Numbered from the stretch's first letter, positions 18,413-28,311 are shown. The stretch is 64,000 bases of DNA from Saccharobesus litoralis (GCF_003063625.1 NZ_CP026604.1:930001-994000); one strand, 5' to 3'. Numbers and translations: made by a program. Notes: generated by a model from the letters alone, not told the origin.

Positions 18413-19114
18413 TTAGTGAATACGCTCGCAATCAAGTTCGACCAATTCTGCCATGGTATTTTTGGCGACATCGGCACGGTGGGTCTTAATCGCTTGCACT
18501 AATTTGTCATACAACGTTAGTGCTTTGACATTGCTCGGAATACTGTCTAACTCGTTATCGTAAAGACTGGTGATCGCGGTTTTCAAAAACGGCTGCATAT
18601 TACAATAAAAGCGATTACGGCTAGCCTTAATAATCGCGAGATGAAATTCACAGACAGCCGCAGAAAATTGCTCCGCTTGTTGTTCTTGTACAACCTTGAA
18701 CAAATGACAATAAGCGCTATCAATAGCAATCACATCATCAACTTGGCCTTGCGTGGCAGCATAATAAGTCGCTTCTGGCTCTATCGCTTTGCGCATCTGA
18801 ATAAATTCAATTTGCAGTTGCCTACTGGAGCCATATTTTTGCGACCAAGCTAATACATCGGGATCTAAAATATTCCAATTGTCACGCGGTAAAATCGCTA
18901 TGCCTTGGTTGCGTTTACTGTCGATAAGCCCTTTAGCCGACAGCATTTTTACCGCTTCGCGTATCGAACTGCGACTGACCCCAAAATGCCGAGATAAATC
19001 CATTTCCGTTGGTACTGGGTTATTCGGGTTGTATTGGCCAGAAACAATTAAGCCACCTAATTCTCGGGTAATTAATTGCGGTATGGTGAGTATTTGACTT
19101 AGTAACGGACTCAT
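18413..19114 (-). CDS. FadR-subfamily GntR transcriptional regulator
   Basis: The start at 19114 (MSPLLSQILTI) is preferred over 19141 because GAGG lies 8 nt upstream. Residues about 10-75 form the GntR winged helix ('PTEMDLSRHFGVSRSSIREAVKMLSAKGLI'). Residues about 90-230 are the all-helical FCD ligand domain, with the metal-binding His pattern 'EFHLAIIKASRNRF' and 'IKTHRADVAKNTM'. FCD regulators sense sugar acids or organic acids and usually repress catabolic operons, so this is the natural local regulator of uronate/rhamnose glycan genes. Candidate operators at 1084 and 14870 fit the short-palindrome type, but no such site lies directly upstream of its own gene. Confidence 0.9.
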   Translation of the reverse strand: MSPLLSQILTIPQLITRELGGLIVSGQYNPNNPVPTEMDLSRHFGVSRSSIREAVKMLSAKGLIDSKRNQGIAILPRDNWNILDPDVLAWSQKYGSSRQLQIEFIQMRKAIEPEATYYAATQGQVDDVIAIDSAYCHLFKVVQEQQAEQFSAAVCEFHLAIIKASRNRFYCNMQPFLKTAITSLYDNELDSIPSNVKALTLYDKLVQAIKTHRADVAKNTMAELVELDCERIH

Positions 19115-19141
19115 AGCTGCCTCAGTAAAAGGTATAACCAA

Positions 19142-19590
19142 ACTATTTGGGTATCTTCTGATTTAGAGGCCAGTCTAAGCCGCTTGCTTTTGTTAACAAT
19201 GGCATAGCGTGTCTATCTTTTTTCCACTAGCTACTAATTACCTATCTTGTAAACAACCAGCTAATCATGACTCCCGACTACCCAAGTCACTACGCCGAAT
19301 CGTTATACAAAACGCCACTTTGTTAGCCGATATGTGTGATAAGTCGCTGATTAATCTTGCCTTACTCGCGGCTTGTGAAAATAACCACCCATGGTTATGG
19401 AACCTAGTAATTCAATGACGTTCGCCAGAGCTTTATGGCATATCAAGTCACCTAAATTTACCTGCAAATTTTAATAACAACACAAGCTGCCAGCCAATTG
19501 AGTACAAAGGGTCATCTCGCAAAGTGATTGCAAAATGTAATATCAACTCGAGGTCTTTAGTCGAACATGAAGGCCTCATTATAAAAACTT
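19142..19590. other. Intergenic region without supported gene
   Basis: A 69-codon open frame at 19209-19418 has no ribosome-binding site or protein-like pattern and is not called. I see no repeat in this part. Confidence 0.5.
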
Positions 19591-19816
19591 TATAGTCAAA
19601 GCGATCGGATTTTAGGCACAGGTTTCAAGTTCCAAACGAAACCTAAGTACTTGCATCCATGCAAGCAAAGCTTGTCAAGCTTCGAGACCCCATGAGCATA
19701 TGCTCTACTATGTGATTGGGGCTGCCTAAATGGATTTAGGTATTAGGACGACGCAGGAGCCAAAGTCGAGAGAAGTGCAGACAATGCAGTCATAAAATTC
19801 GAGGGAGAAGACTATC
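19591..19816 (+). mobile_element. MITE-like repeat, copy B
   Basis: The left end TATAGTCAAAGCGATC is intact and the right end is slightly degenerate (GAGGGAGAAGACTATC). It carries the same internal hairpins and GAGCATATGCTC palindrome as the other copies. The right end is 33 bp before the ATG of the beta-helix/CBM13 gene, so the element forms that gene's promoter region. With copy C it flanks this single gene in direct orientation. Confidence 0.75.
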
Positions 19817-19848
19817 GTACACTCAAAACACTAATGCTAGGAAACAAC

Positions 19849-21942
19849 ATGAATCTACTAAAAAAATTGCATGTGGCTGGCGTGCTATTAGTTGGCTTAG
19901 TCGCCACTAGTGCTTACAGTCAAATTTCCAAACCCAGTTGGCCTGCTGCACAAGGCTACTTAAAAAACTCCAACTACTACACGGTAAAAGTGAAGCAAGG
20001 TAACAACAGCTTTACCACTATCACCACCTTGATGACAGAGTCGCAAGACGAGTTGATTGCGTCATCAAACAACAATATGTTTAAAAACCGCTCGTTTAGC
20101 TTTGCTCCTTTCTCTTATGACCCAAATGCAGGCGCGTTAACCGTGCAGATCGAAAAGAAAAATATGTCGGGCACGGTTGCCAGTAACCTATCAAATGTTG
20201 AAGTGATGAATGCCGATAGTAACGTCAGCAAGATCAATAACAACACTGTGCAATTCACACTGAACGAACCTAAGTATGTTTCAGTTAATTTTCAATTTGG
20301 CAGCAACCAAAACACTCATAACAATCATAGCGTGATTAAAAATATGCTAATGATTTTCGCTGATCCTATCGACAGCGACTTAAACGAACCTAGCGGCTCT
20401 AACAAAGTGGTGTACAGCTCAAATACCACCGCCAACCAAATTAAAAATGCCGATATTGTCGTATTCCGTAATGGCTATCACGATGTGGTAAGTCGTTTTG
20501 GTAACGATGGTATTCGCGTAACTAGCGGTACTAAAGTATGGCTAGCACCGGGCGCAGTTGTCGCAGGTTCAATTGCCGGTATCAACAGCAACAACCAAAC
20601 CGGTTTTAACGTCGCACCCGATGTCGAGATTTTTGGTCGCGGTTTACTGTATATGGGTGAACACAGAAACAATCCCACCACGCCAAATAGTGGTCCTTTT
20701 TGGCGTCCAGATGATCCCGACTTTGTTCACTCTGGTGCTATGACAGAGGCAATCTCACTAGAAGGCGCAAAGCGGGTTGATATTCGCGGTATTATCATTG
20801 GTGACCTAATGTGGCACGGCGTGGTAGTGGGCTCTGATGCCTTAATCGAACGCGTTAAAATTTGGGGCTGGCATGGTAACAACGACGGCATGCGCCCAGG
20901 TGAAAATTCAATTGTACGCAATAACTTTATCCGCCCAGTGGATGACGCCTTTTACGCCTTTGCTATGTATGGCGAAAACAACGTCATTTGGCCTAGCTAT
21001 AACGGTGCGATTATTACTGCTGGTTGGGTGGGTAAATACAATACTGGCGGTATCGAACTGAATGACACTAAAGTGATTTACCCAGAATGGACAGGGAAAG
21101 GTAACAACAATGGTATCGTTGCTTCGCAATTAGGTGACACCCAAGAATGTACCGGCATCACCATTAATGATATGGAAGTATGGGGCGATCCAATTGCCAT
21201 CCTTAACTTAAAACCTAGCTCGCGCCGTCACGAATCGCAAAACTTTAATAACCAAGCCGCTAACCCAGGCGTGCGTAATGTCAGCATCAGCAACTTAACC
21301 ATTCATGGCATAGTAAAAGAGCCTAACCTGCTGCAATCTGACGCTGCGTTTGAAGTGAAAAATGTTGATTTGCACAATGTAAAAGTCAACGGTGTAACCC
21401 TAACTAATGCCGACCGTTCTAACTCGTCTATTTTTGAAGGCAATAACCTAACCAACAGTGCGTACCTAAATATCACAGGCTCTAGCAATGGCGGCGGCGG
21501 AAACAACGATGTGCAAAACGGCACTTACTTCCTTGAAGCTAAACACAGTGGTAAATATGTTGAAGTTGGCGGTTTCTCAACAAGCAACGGCGGCAATATT
21601 CAACAATGGAGCAGTGCCACAGGTAATCAGAAGAAATGGCAAGTCAGCAATGTATCTGGCGATTGGTTTAAGCTAGTTAATGTACTAAGCGGCAAAGCCA
21701 TGGATGTTGCTAATTACTCAACTGACAATGGCGGTAATATTCATCAATGGGGCTTTTCGGGTTCAGACAACCAATTGTTTAAGTTTGAAGACCTAGGCAA
21801 TGGTTATTATTCGATCCGTAACAAAATGAGTGACAAATGTGTCGACATTTCCGGCGTCAGCCAAGACAACGGCGCTAATGTCCACCAATGGGGTTGCTCA
21901 GGCAATAATAACCAACAGTTTAAGCTGATTGCGACTAATTAA
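19849..21942 (+). CDS. Secreted beta-helix glycosidase (GH49/GH28-like) with C-terminal ricin-type CBM13
   Basis: The ATG at 19849 is chosen because AGGAAAC lies just upstream and the signal peptide then starts MNLLKKLHVAG (cleavage near 'SAYSQ'). The product has about 697 residues. An N-terminal beta-sandwich (about 30-190) precedes a parallel beta-helix with 'GWHGNNDGMRPGENSIVRNNFI', 'PVDDAFYAFAMYGENN' and 'ITAGWVG'; this order of DG, DD and GW matches GH49-type enzymes. A Gly/Asn linker leads to a ricin B-like trefoil (about 560-697) with three Q-W repeats (IQQWS, IHQWGF, VHQWGC). The full-size GH49-like architecture contrasts with the two 330-residue relatives in this window. Substrate is unknown; extracellular attack on a locus glycan is inferred. 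Confidence 0.75.
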   Translation: MNLLKKLHVAGVLLVGLVATSAYSQISKPSWPAAQGYLKNSNYYTVKVKQGNNSFTTITTLMTESQDELIASSNNNMFKNRSFSFAPFSYDPNAGALTVQIEKKNMSGTVASNLSNVEVMNADSNVSKINNNTVQFTLNEPKYVSVNFQFGSNQNTHNNHSVIKNMLMIFADPIDSDLNEPSGSNKVVYSSNTTANQIKNADIVVFRNGYHDVVSRFGNDGIRVTSGTKVWLAPGAVVAGSIAGINSNNQTGFNVAPDVEIFGRGLLYMGEHRNNPTTPNSGPFWRPDDPDFVHSGAMTEAISLEGAKRVDIRGIIIGDLMWHGVVVGSDALIERVKIWGWHGNNDGMRPGENSIVRNNFIRPVDDAFYAFAMYGENNVIWPSYNGAIITAGWVGKYNTGGIELNDTKVIYPEWTGKGNNNGIVASQLGDTQECTGITINDMEVWGDPIAILNLKPSSRRHESQNFNNQAANPGVRNVSISNLTIHGIVKEPNLLQSDAAFEVKNVDLHNVKVNGVTLTNADRSNSSIFEGNNLTNSAYLNITGSSNGGGGNNDVQNGTYFLEAKHSGKYVEVGGFSTSNGGNIQQWSSATGNQKKWQVSNVSGDWFKLVNVLSGKAMDVANYSTDNGGNIHQWGFSGSDNQLFKFEDLGNGYYSIRNKMSDKCVDISGVSQDNGANVHQWGCSGNNNQQFKLIATN

Positions 21943-21986
21943 ATCCTATCAACCTCTTTAGAAGTTGGATGTGAAAAATTCAACGA

Positions 21987-22021
21987 CGAGGCACCCATTG
22001 GTATAAACAATTGGTGCCTCG
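21987..22021 (+). terminator. Hairpin after the beta-helix/CBM13 gene
   Basis: The stem CGAGGCACC / GGTGCCTCG extends by four more pairs beyond one mismatch, with a 7-nt loop. No T-run follows, so termination is probable but not classical. Confidence 0.55.
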
Positions 22022-22038
22022 TGATACTCGGCTCAACC

Positions 22039-22216
22039 TATAGTCAAAGCGATCAGGTTTTAGGGGCAGGTTTCTAGTTCCAGACGAAACCTAAGTACCT
22101 ACATCCATGTAGGCAAAGCCGTCAAGCTTCGAATCCCCATGAGCATATGCTCTATTATGTGATTGGGGTGAGTAAGCGCAGACAATGAACCATAAAATCT
22201 GAGCGAGAAGACTATA
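22039..22216 (+). mobile_element. MITE-like repeat, copy C
   Basis: This 178-bp copy has both ends intact (TATAGTCAAAGCGATC ... GAGCGAGAAGACTATA). It lacks part of the centre present in copies B and D. Its right end is 3 bp from the stop codon of the convergent lyase-like gene. Confidence 0.8.
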
Positions 22217-22219
22217 CGA

Positions 22220-23245
22220 TTATTGCTTTGCTCTACCTCTAGGCGCGACATCTTGATAGGTCGCATTGGCGGCATCGGTTGTTCTGATTTCATCTAAGTA
22301 TAAATAATGGTCGTGTTTCATCACACTTAAGTCGCCATTAAAATACATACCCCAAGAAGGATAAATGCCTTTATCGTCGTTGTAACCGAACTGGACATTT
22401 TGCTCGTTTAAGACCTTTTTACCATCAACCCAAAGTTCAACTATGCCGTTTTTTGCTTCGGAGTAGTCCACTTTGACATGCACTACAAAATCGACCCATC
22501 TATCTAAGTAATTGCTTTTGGCACCAGGAATGCGGTAGCGTTTAGTGCCTTTACCTTTACGCGTAATACTCTTTTCATCTGGATCCCATTTATAGCTACC
22601 GTGCAGGCCATCTTTATCCATAGTGATACTAAATGGCGGGTTACGCGAATGCTCTTTTAAGCGTTTATCTGCGCTGCCGTGGATCTGAAAGAACAGCCAT
22701 TCGTTAAGCTCGTCTGCCGTACCGTCACTCGGAAAATAAAAACTAAAACCATACCATGCATGTGCCCCCATGACTTTTTTAGTTTTAAACCCATGGAACA
22801 TGGCTTTGCGATCGACATTATCTACTTTGTTCTTTTTACCATTATAGGCTGCAGGATTTGTATGATGCCAAACGAGCTTGGCCGCATAATTTCCATCGCG
22901 AACAATTTTGTCTTCCAGTACAAAGGCGTGATCGCCTTGATGTTGATTAAACATAAAGTTTTGCGGCAAATCTTTTTTTAACCCTGGGGTAAAACCTCGC
23001 GCATGAGGCGCATTCCAACCGCCATTTTCAAACGACTCGTTAATCATCTTGCCGTTAAGCTCAACGGGGGGATTATTGGCTGGTTTTGTAACAGGCTTAC
23101 TAGCAGACTTAAGCTGAGTATTAGCCGGTTTTGCCTTAGCAAGCTTTGCATTAGCATTAACACCTGAGGTATTGGCCGTATCATTACTGACGCAACCGGC
23201 CCCAAACAAAGCTAAACTAATAGCGAGAAGTGTTGTTTTTTGCAT
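22220..23245 (-). CDS. Lipoprotein with polysaccharide lyase-like jelly roll (PF14099-like)
   Basis: A start at 23245 (MQKTTLLAIS) gives a lipoprotein signal with lipobox 'LFGAGC'. A low-complexity Lys/Ala/Pro/Asn linker follows to about residue 65. The roughly 270-residue domain begins 'MINESFENGGWN' and shows 'GNYAAKLVWHHTNPA', 'GAHAWYGFSFYFPSD', 'NEWLFFQIHGSAD', 'DRWVDFVVHVKVDY' and 'GIVELWVDGKKVL'. This succession is typical of heparin-lyase/PL20-like jelly-roll proteins (Polysacc_lyase). A lyase acting on uronate-containing polymer fits the locus; PL28-type ulvan lyases share the fold, but I cannot assign a PL number. It is encoded between MITE-like copy C and the GH78 gene. Confidence 0.72.
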   Translation of the reverse strand: MQKTTLLAISLALFGAGCVSNDTANTSGVNANAKLAKAKPANTQLKSASKPVTKPANNPPVELNGKMINESFENGGWNAPHARGFTPGLKKDLPQNFMFNQHQGDHAFVLEDKIVRDGNYAAKLVWHHTNPAAYNGKKNKVDNVDRKAMFHGFKTKKVMGAHAWYGFSFYFPSDGTADELNEWLFFQIHGSADKRLKEHSRNPPFSITMDKDGLHGSYKWDPDEKSITRKGKGTKRYRIPGAKSNYLDRWVDFVVHVKVDYSEAKNGIVELWVDGKKVLNEQNVQFGYNDDKGIYPSWGMYFNGDLSVMKHDHYLYLDEIRTTDAANATYQDVAPRGRAKQ

Positions 23246-23572
23246 AAAATTTATTTCCACAATATCTATTGGGTATTATCGTTTATCCACTCTTCTGAAC
23301 TAGTACTGGTTCCAGAAAGTAATGATCAGTTAAATCTCTCGTAGAAGCTGCTGCTTCGTCAAAGTCTTAAAATACGACGCGCAGGATTTTGTTCCAGACA
23401 AATCCTAAGTACCTGCTATCCATGCAGGCACCAAAAGTAGGCGCCTGAAGCGAGCGTCGAACCTACAAAAATAGCTAGCCTTGTTTCAACTAATCAAAAT
23501 AAAATTGAAACAGTACTAAGTTTCCCTGAACAATTCTGTTCTGAGTAATGGATTTTTCAAACACCAAAAAAG
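23246..23572. repeat. Intergenic region with repeat fragments
   Basis: The segment at about 23297-23327 is an inverted relative of 3978-4010. Sequence at about 23388-23440 carries the GTTCCAGACAAATCCTAAG module plus a GCAGG-type hairpin also found in the MITE-like family. No gene is seen. Confidence 0.55.
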
Positions 23573-26377
23573 TTAATCCGCCAAAGTCGCAGTTAGGTTA
23601 TAGCTACCCGCGCTTAAGTTTTGTAATGCCTGATTAAGTGCCACTGAGCCATTGAGCTTTACTGTGCTCGCTATTAACTGTTTGGGTAAAATAATCTCTG
23701 CCGTGGTATTACTTGGCACCACCAGTTTTAGATTGAATTGCTTATCTGTTACTTGCCATGCAACTTCTACCCTACCTTGTGGTGTATCGTAAAAGCCCTG
23801 TGCTTGATTAAGTTGCTCACCCAGTTGTGGCGCAATAGTGATCTGTTTAAAGCCCGGTGTTTTTGGTTGAATACCCAGCATGCCTTCGTAGAACCAACGT
23901 GAAATACTGCCGTATGCATAATGGTTTAACGAGTTCATGCCTTGTGGGTTAAAACCGTCTTTTAATGAATAGGAATTCCAACGCTCCCATGTGGTCGTAG
24001 CCCCGTTATTGACCGAATAAAACCACGACGGATAGGTCTCTTTAAAGATCAACTCGTAAACTAAATCTGAACGACCAGCGTCTTGTAAAACTGAAGCCAA
24101 TAATGGTGTACCTAAAAAGCCAGTGCGTAAATGATTGTCTGCCTCTTTTAACAGCATGATTAAAATCTGTTGGGCAATTTCAATCTCTTCACCGTCAAAT
24201 AAATTAAATGCTAGCCCTAACAAATAAGTTGTTTGCGTGGCTAACCCTTGAGTGGGGTTAAGCTGAGAATCAAAAAAGTGTTGGCGAAAAGCCTGTTTCA
24301 CTTGCTGATGCAAGGCTTGTAATTCAGCAACGTCTGCCGTTTTACCTAGCTCTTTGGCCGTTTTTAAGGTTAATTCAATTGAACGGGCATAATACGCGGT
24401 CGAGATTAAATCAAATGGCGTATCACCACGATTCACTTGCTTACTTTCGGTAAAGGGTTGCAGCCAATCACCAAATGTCATCATACTGGAAATGGCGTTT
24501 TTACTATGACTGGTGTGGTAACGAACCCAAGCTTGCATCATGGCATAGTTATCTGCCAGCACTTGTTTATCGCCAGTCATCATGTACAAATCCCAAGGGA
24601 TAATAGTTGCAGCATCGCCCCAGCCTGAAGAAGCCCATTTCACCTTCCACTCTTTGTAAGGCACATAACTGGGGATTTTGCCTTCTGCAGTTTGGTCTTC
24701 GCGTAAGCTTTGTAACCAGGCCGACCAAAACGCATAGGAATCCGCCATATACATAGACGGTGTCACGAATACTTGCGCATCGCCTGTCCAACCCATGCGT
24801 TCATCGCGTTGTGGGCAATCTAATGGAATATCGTAAAAGTTGCTTCTAAGGCCCCAAACGACATTACTCAGTAACTGATTCAGTTTGCTATGCGAGCTTG
24901 TGAAGTTGTTGGCTAATGCCATATCAGAATGTTGGACAATAGCTGTTACCCAATCTTTACTTGGTGTTTGCTTAGGATCAAAACCACTAATTTCAACGTA
25001 GCGATAACCATGGTAAGTAAAGCTAGGTTGATAGTGAATGACGCCGGTTTTATCTGCAGTAAAGTAGTTAGTTGAATGTGCACTGCGGTAATTGTCGGTA
25101 TAAAACTCACCCTTGTGCAATGCTTCGGCAAAGCGAATTTTCGCGGTTTGTCCGGCTAGCATAGGAATACTCACTTTGGGTACGCCGACCATATTCTGAC
25201 CAAAATCAAACACCACTGAGTTTGTATCGGCTTTAACAATTTGTTGCACGGGTAGGCTTTCAATTACGCGAATAGGCGCATGGCGTTTCGGGCTTAAGGC
25301 AACGTCTGCGTCTAAGTTTTCGGTTGTTACCTGAGTCCATTTGCTAGATTGGAGACTAATATTCTTATTAACAGCGTTCCAGCCTGGTATTTCTTTAGCT
25401 TGATCATATTTTTCACCATCATAAATACTGGCAAAACGAATAGGACCTTGTTGACTGGCTAACCAAGTTTCGTCTGTGGCAATAGTTTTAATACTGCCAT
25501 CTTGATAAGTCACTTCTAGCTGAGCAATGAGCCGCGGCGGTTGGGTGTGGTCTTGATCTTTAAGATCAAAAATACGCCCCGAATACCAACCACCGGCTAA
25601 AGTCGCTGCCAGCGCATTTTGACCTTGTGCCAACAAATCAGTGACATCATAAGTTAGGGTTTCGATACGTTTTTGGTACGGTGTCCAACCCGGTGTCATC
25701 ACGTCTTGCGGTGCGACTTGCTGACCATTGATATAGGCTTTAAACAAACCTTTGGCACTAATATACAAGCGGGCAGTTTTTACGCTTTTATCTAAGGCGA
25801 ACTCAGTACGTAAATACTGTGGCGTGGCTATTAATGCTTGGCTTGGTGATTTTGCTAACTCAGTGTCGGTATGGCCTATCCATTTTGCTGTCCAATCCTT
25901 ATTAGCTAATAAGCCCATTTCCAGTGATTGTGCAGAACTCCACTTTGACGCTTGCTTGGCTTCATTCCAAACTTTGACTCGCCAAAAAACCGTTTGCCGT
26001 GATTGTAACGGCTGACCTTGATATTTAATCCAGCTATTAGCACTAGACTCGACTTGACCTGAATCCCAGATGATTGGCGATTTAAATTGCGCATCACTGG
26101 CCACTTGGATCTGGTAAGCCGTTTGTTTAAACGAATTTAAGCCTTGCATGAGTCGCCACGAAAAACGCGGTTTTGATTCGTAATAACCCAAAGGCTCAAT
26201 AAAACCTTCACCGACTTTAAGTTGCACCGGTGCTTGTAATAAGGTTTTTGATACTAGCGGCTCAGCTGTGGTGTTTTGTTGTGCTTCTTGTTGTGACTCG
26301 TGTTGGCTGCAACCAAGTAATACACTTGATGCAAAAACCACTAAGGCTGCTGATTTTTTAAGTTTCGTTCGAAACAT
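23573..26377 (-). CDS. GH78 alpha-L-rhamnosidase (lipoprotein)
   Basis: The 934-residue protein has a lipoprotein signal (lipobox 'VLLGCS'). Domain order is that of GH78: N-terminal Fn3-like 'KPRFSWRLMQGLNSFKQTAYQIQVA' (about 65-160), Bac_rhamnosid_N with 'TARLYISAKGLFKAYINGQQV' and 'MTPGWTPYQKRI', the concanavalin-like domain with 'VFDFGQNMVG', then the (alpha/alpha)6 catalytic barrel. The barrel carries 'DIPLDCPQRDERMGWTGDAQVF' (acidic catalytic region) and 'TTWERWNSY' near residue 790, and a C-terminal beta-sandwich follows. It removes terminal alpha-L-rhamnose from oligosaccharides in the periplasm or at the membrane; with RhaM it supports rhamnose release. It is followed in the divergent direction only by the sulfatase 80 bp upstream, so the two may be co-transcribed (sulfatase first). 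Confidence 0.93.
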   Translation of the reverse strand: MFRTKLKKSAALVVFASSVLLGCSQHESQQEAQQNTTAEPLVSKTLLQAPVQLKVGEGFIEPLGYYESKPRFSWRLMQGLNSFKQTAYQIQVASDAQFKSPIIWDSGQVESSANSWIKYQGQPLQSRQTVFWRVKVWNEAKQASKWSSAQSLEMGLLANKDWTAKWIGHTDTELAKSPSQALIATPQYLRTEFALDKSVKTARLYISAKGLFKAYINGQQVAPQDVMTPGWTPYQKRIETLTYDVTDLLAQGQNALAATLAGGWYSGRIFDLKDQDHTQPPRLIAQLEVTYQDGSIKTIATDETWLASQQGPIRFASIYDGEKYDQAKEIPGWNAVNKNISLQSSKWTQVTTENLDADVALSPKRHAPIRVIESLPVQQIVKADTNSVVFDFGQNMVGVPKVSIPMLAGQTAKIRFAEALHKGEFYTDNYRSAHSTNYFTADKTGVIHYQPSFTYHGYRYVEISGFDPKQTPSKDWVTAIVQHSDMALANNFTSSHSKLNQLLSNVVWGLRSNFYDIPLDCPQRDERMGWTGDAQVFVTPSMYMADSYAFWSAWLQSLREDQTAEGKIPSYVPYKEWKVKWASSGWGDAATIIPWDLYMMTGDKQVLADNYAMMQAWVRYHTSHSKNAISSMMTFGDWLQPFTESKQVNRGDTPFDLISTAYYARSIELTLKTAKELGKTADVAELQALHQQVKQAFRQHFFDSQLNPTQGLATQTTYLLGLAFNLFDGEEIEIAQQILIMLLKEADNHLRTGFLGTPLLASVLQDAGRSDLVYELIFKETYPSWFYSVNNGATTTWERWNSYSLKDGFNPQGMNSLNHYAYGSISRWFYEGMLGIQPKTPGFKQITIAPQLGEQLNQAQGFYDTPQGRVEVAWQVTDKQFNLKLVVPSNTTAEIILPKQLIASTVKLNGSVALNQALQNLSAGSYNLTATLAD

Positions 26378-26457
26378 TGTGACTCCGAATTCTGGTTAAA
26401 TCGTCATTTTTGCGGCGGCAATCACGACTATATTTGTATTGGCTTTAAGCAAAATAC

Positions 26458-27966
26458 TTACTGGACTAATTCATTATTTTTAATATGGCGTTTTTCATAG
26501 AAAGACGGCGCTGATAATGGAAATTTGTCATGCAACAAGTTTTTGAGCTTAGCCTCTAAGTTAACGTGCTCTACTTGCCCCGAAACATTGCTGGTAGCAA
26601 TATCGCTTTCACTGTGGTCATACAGCTCAGTGAACCTAATCTGTTGTGTTGCCGCGTCACGCCACTCTGTGTAGCGCCACTGTCCATCCGTCACCGTCAC
26701 CCCCATGATTTTTCCACGGTTAAATAAACTATAAGCGGCGTTAGTCCACGGCATATTTGGCTTGTCGATTAATGTCACAAGGCTTTTGCCATCGACCTTT
26801 GGTTGAGGTAAACCACTGATCTCAGTCACGGTGGGGAAAATATCAACATTTTCCACTACAGCGTCTGAGGTAACGCCAGCTTGGCGATTAGGATGAGAAA
26901 GCTCACGACTAATAATTAATGGCACTCGGGTATCTAACTCCATATTGGTATGTTTATTCCAAGTACCGTATTCACCCAATTTGTAGCCATGATCGCTCAT
27001 TAAAATAACCAAGGTATTGTCACGTAAGTTCAAATCTTCCAAGGCTTGCATTACGCGCCCAACCTGCGCATCCATATAGCTAACGGTGGCGTAATAGCCA
27101 TGGATTAAGGTTTTGGTTAACTCATCACTGGTATCACCTTGTTTAGGAATGCCACCATACATGCGTAATTCTCCCCAACGGGTAAGCGCTAAGCGATACA
27201 TATCATCAGGCTTTTTGCGGCTAGGCACAGCGAACTGCTCTGAGTCGTACAGGTCCCAATATTTTTTGGGTGCATTAAACGGTAAATGCGGTTTGCTAAA
27301 ACCAACAAACATCAAAAACTTGTCGTCTTTTAGTTGTTGTAGCGTTTTAATTGTATCTGTCGCGACTTTGCCGTCTTTGTAAAATTCGTCATCGACATCA
27401 CCGGCTTCATAAGCAAATTTGGCTTGCTTATTACCGGGTATCGAATAAAAGTTATCGAGCTTCTTGATATGAGTTGACCAGCTATCTTGATCGTCGGTGA
27501 CGGCGTGATAAACCTTGCCAATGCTCACTGTTTGATAACCATTGGCTTTAAATAACTGCGGCATAGAAAGCGCATCAGGTTGATTTGGTCGTAAGCGCCC
27601 ATCACGCCGAATGGTGTACAAACCCGTGGTTTCAGGGCGTAAGCCGGTCATAATACTCACACGCGAAGGCCCACAGATAGCTTGTTGCGCATAGGCTTGG
27701 GTAAAGGTAACCCCTTCACTTGCCAGCTTATCAATGTTAGGGCTAATCACCTGTTGATGACCATACGCCCCCAAATCAGCGCGTAAATCATCCACTAAAA
27801 ACACTAAAATATTCGGTGTTTCTTTGCTGTGTACCGTTTGTGTGACTTTTGTCATTGGTGCATCAGTCGCATCTATATCCGTAGCTCGATCCGTAGCTCG
27901 GCAAGACAATAGCGCTAAAAAAGCCACCCCAAAAAGTACAAAACCCAATCGTGTATTACGCGTCAT
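26458..27966 (-). CDS. Formylglycine-dependent sulfatase, iduronate-2-sulfatase-like (S1 family)
   Basis: The 502-residue lipoprotein (lipobox 'LALLSC') has the alkaline-phosphatase fold of S1 sulfatases. Metal-binding '[11 protein letters not shown]' lies at about 56-66. The active-site motif is C-x-P-S-R (Cys98 of '[12 protein letters not shown]'), and the Cys must be converted to formylglycine by an anaerobic/aerobic maturase not encoded here. Further motifs are 'VSIGKVYH' and '[24 protein letters not shown]'. The sequence pattern resembles the S1_7 subfamily that acts on ulvan-type and related sulfated uronans; subfamily is remembered pattern only. It probably removes sulfate from rhamnose-3-sulfate-containing oligosaccharides. 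A MITE-like copy (D) begins 29 bp upstream of its start. Confidence 0.9.
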   Translation of the reverse strand: MTRNTRLGFVLFGVAFLALLSCRATDRATDIDATDAPMTKVTQTVHSKETPNILVFLVDDLRADLGAYGHQQVISPNIDKLASEGVTFTQAYAQQAICGPSRVSIMTGLRPETTGLYTIRRDGRLRPNQPDALSMPQLFKANGYQTVSIGKVYHAVTDDQDSWSTHIKKLDNFYSIPGNKQAKFAYEAGDVDDEFYKDGKVATDTIKTLQQLKDDKFLMFVGFSKPHLPFNAPKKYWDLYDSEQFAVPSRKKPDDMYRLALTRWGELRMYGGIPKQGDTSDELTKTLIHGYYATVSYMDAQVGRVMQALEDLNLRDNTLVILMSDHGYKLGEYGTWNKHTNMELDTRVPLIISRELSHPNRQAGVTSDAVVENVDIFPTVTEISGLPQPKVDGKSLVTLIDKPNMPWTNAAYSLFNRGKIMGVTVTDGQWRYTEWRDAATQQIRFTELYDHSESDIATSNVSGQVEHVNLEAKLKNLLHDKFPLSAPSFYEKRHIKNNELVQ

Positions 27967-27995
27967 CTCAAACCTTTGACTATATTTACTTTGAC

Positions 27996-28219
27996 TATAG
28001 TCTTCTCGCTCAGGCCTTATGGTTCATTGTCTGCGCTAACTCTCGACTTTGGCTCCTGCGTAGTCCTACTACCTAAATCCCTTTAGGCAGCCCCAATCAC
28101 ATAGTAGAGCATATGCTCATGGGGTCTCGAAGCTTGCCTACATGGATGTAGGTAAGGAGCGAGAGCAAGGATGCGGTAGCTTTGACGGCTTTGCCTAAAA
28201 CCTGATCGCTTTGACTATA
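27996..28219 (-). mobile_element. MITE-like repeat, copy D (inverted orientation)
   Basis: The reverse complement runs TATAGTCAAAGCGATC (28219 inward) to GAGCGAGAAGACTATA (ending at 27996). Internal hairpins and the GAGCATATGCTC palindrome are intact. The right end faces the sulfatase start 29 bp away, as in copy B. A second left-terminus fragment TTTGACTATA directly overlaps the right terminus at 27990-28002, and another lies at 27975-27984. Confidence 0.75.
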
Positions 28220-28311
28220 CATATTAAATGGCACCTAAAAGTACCCCTAAATAGAAAATGCCCTAAATCCGCAAATTGATACCCTGTATTTTATATTTTT
28301 TTAAACGTAAA

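Noticed and set aside
19209-19418. 69-codon open frame downstream of the GntR promoter
   Set aside because: No ribosome-binding site, no domain pattern and unusual composition.
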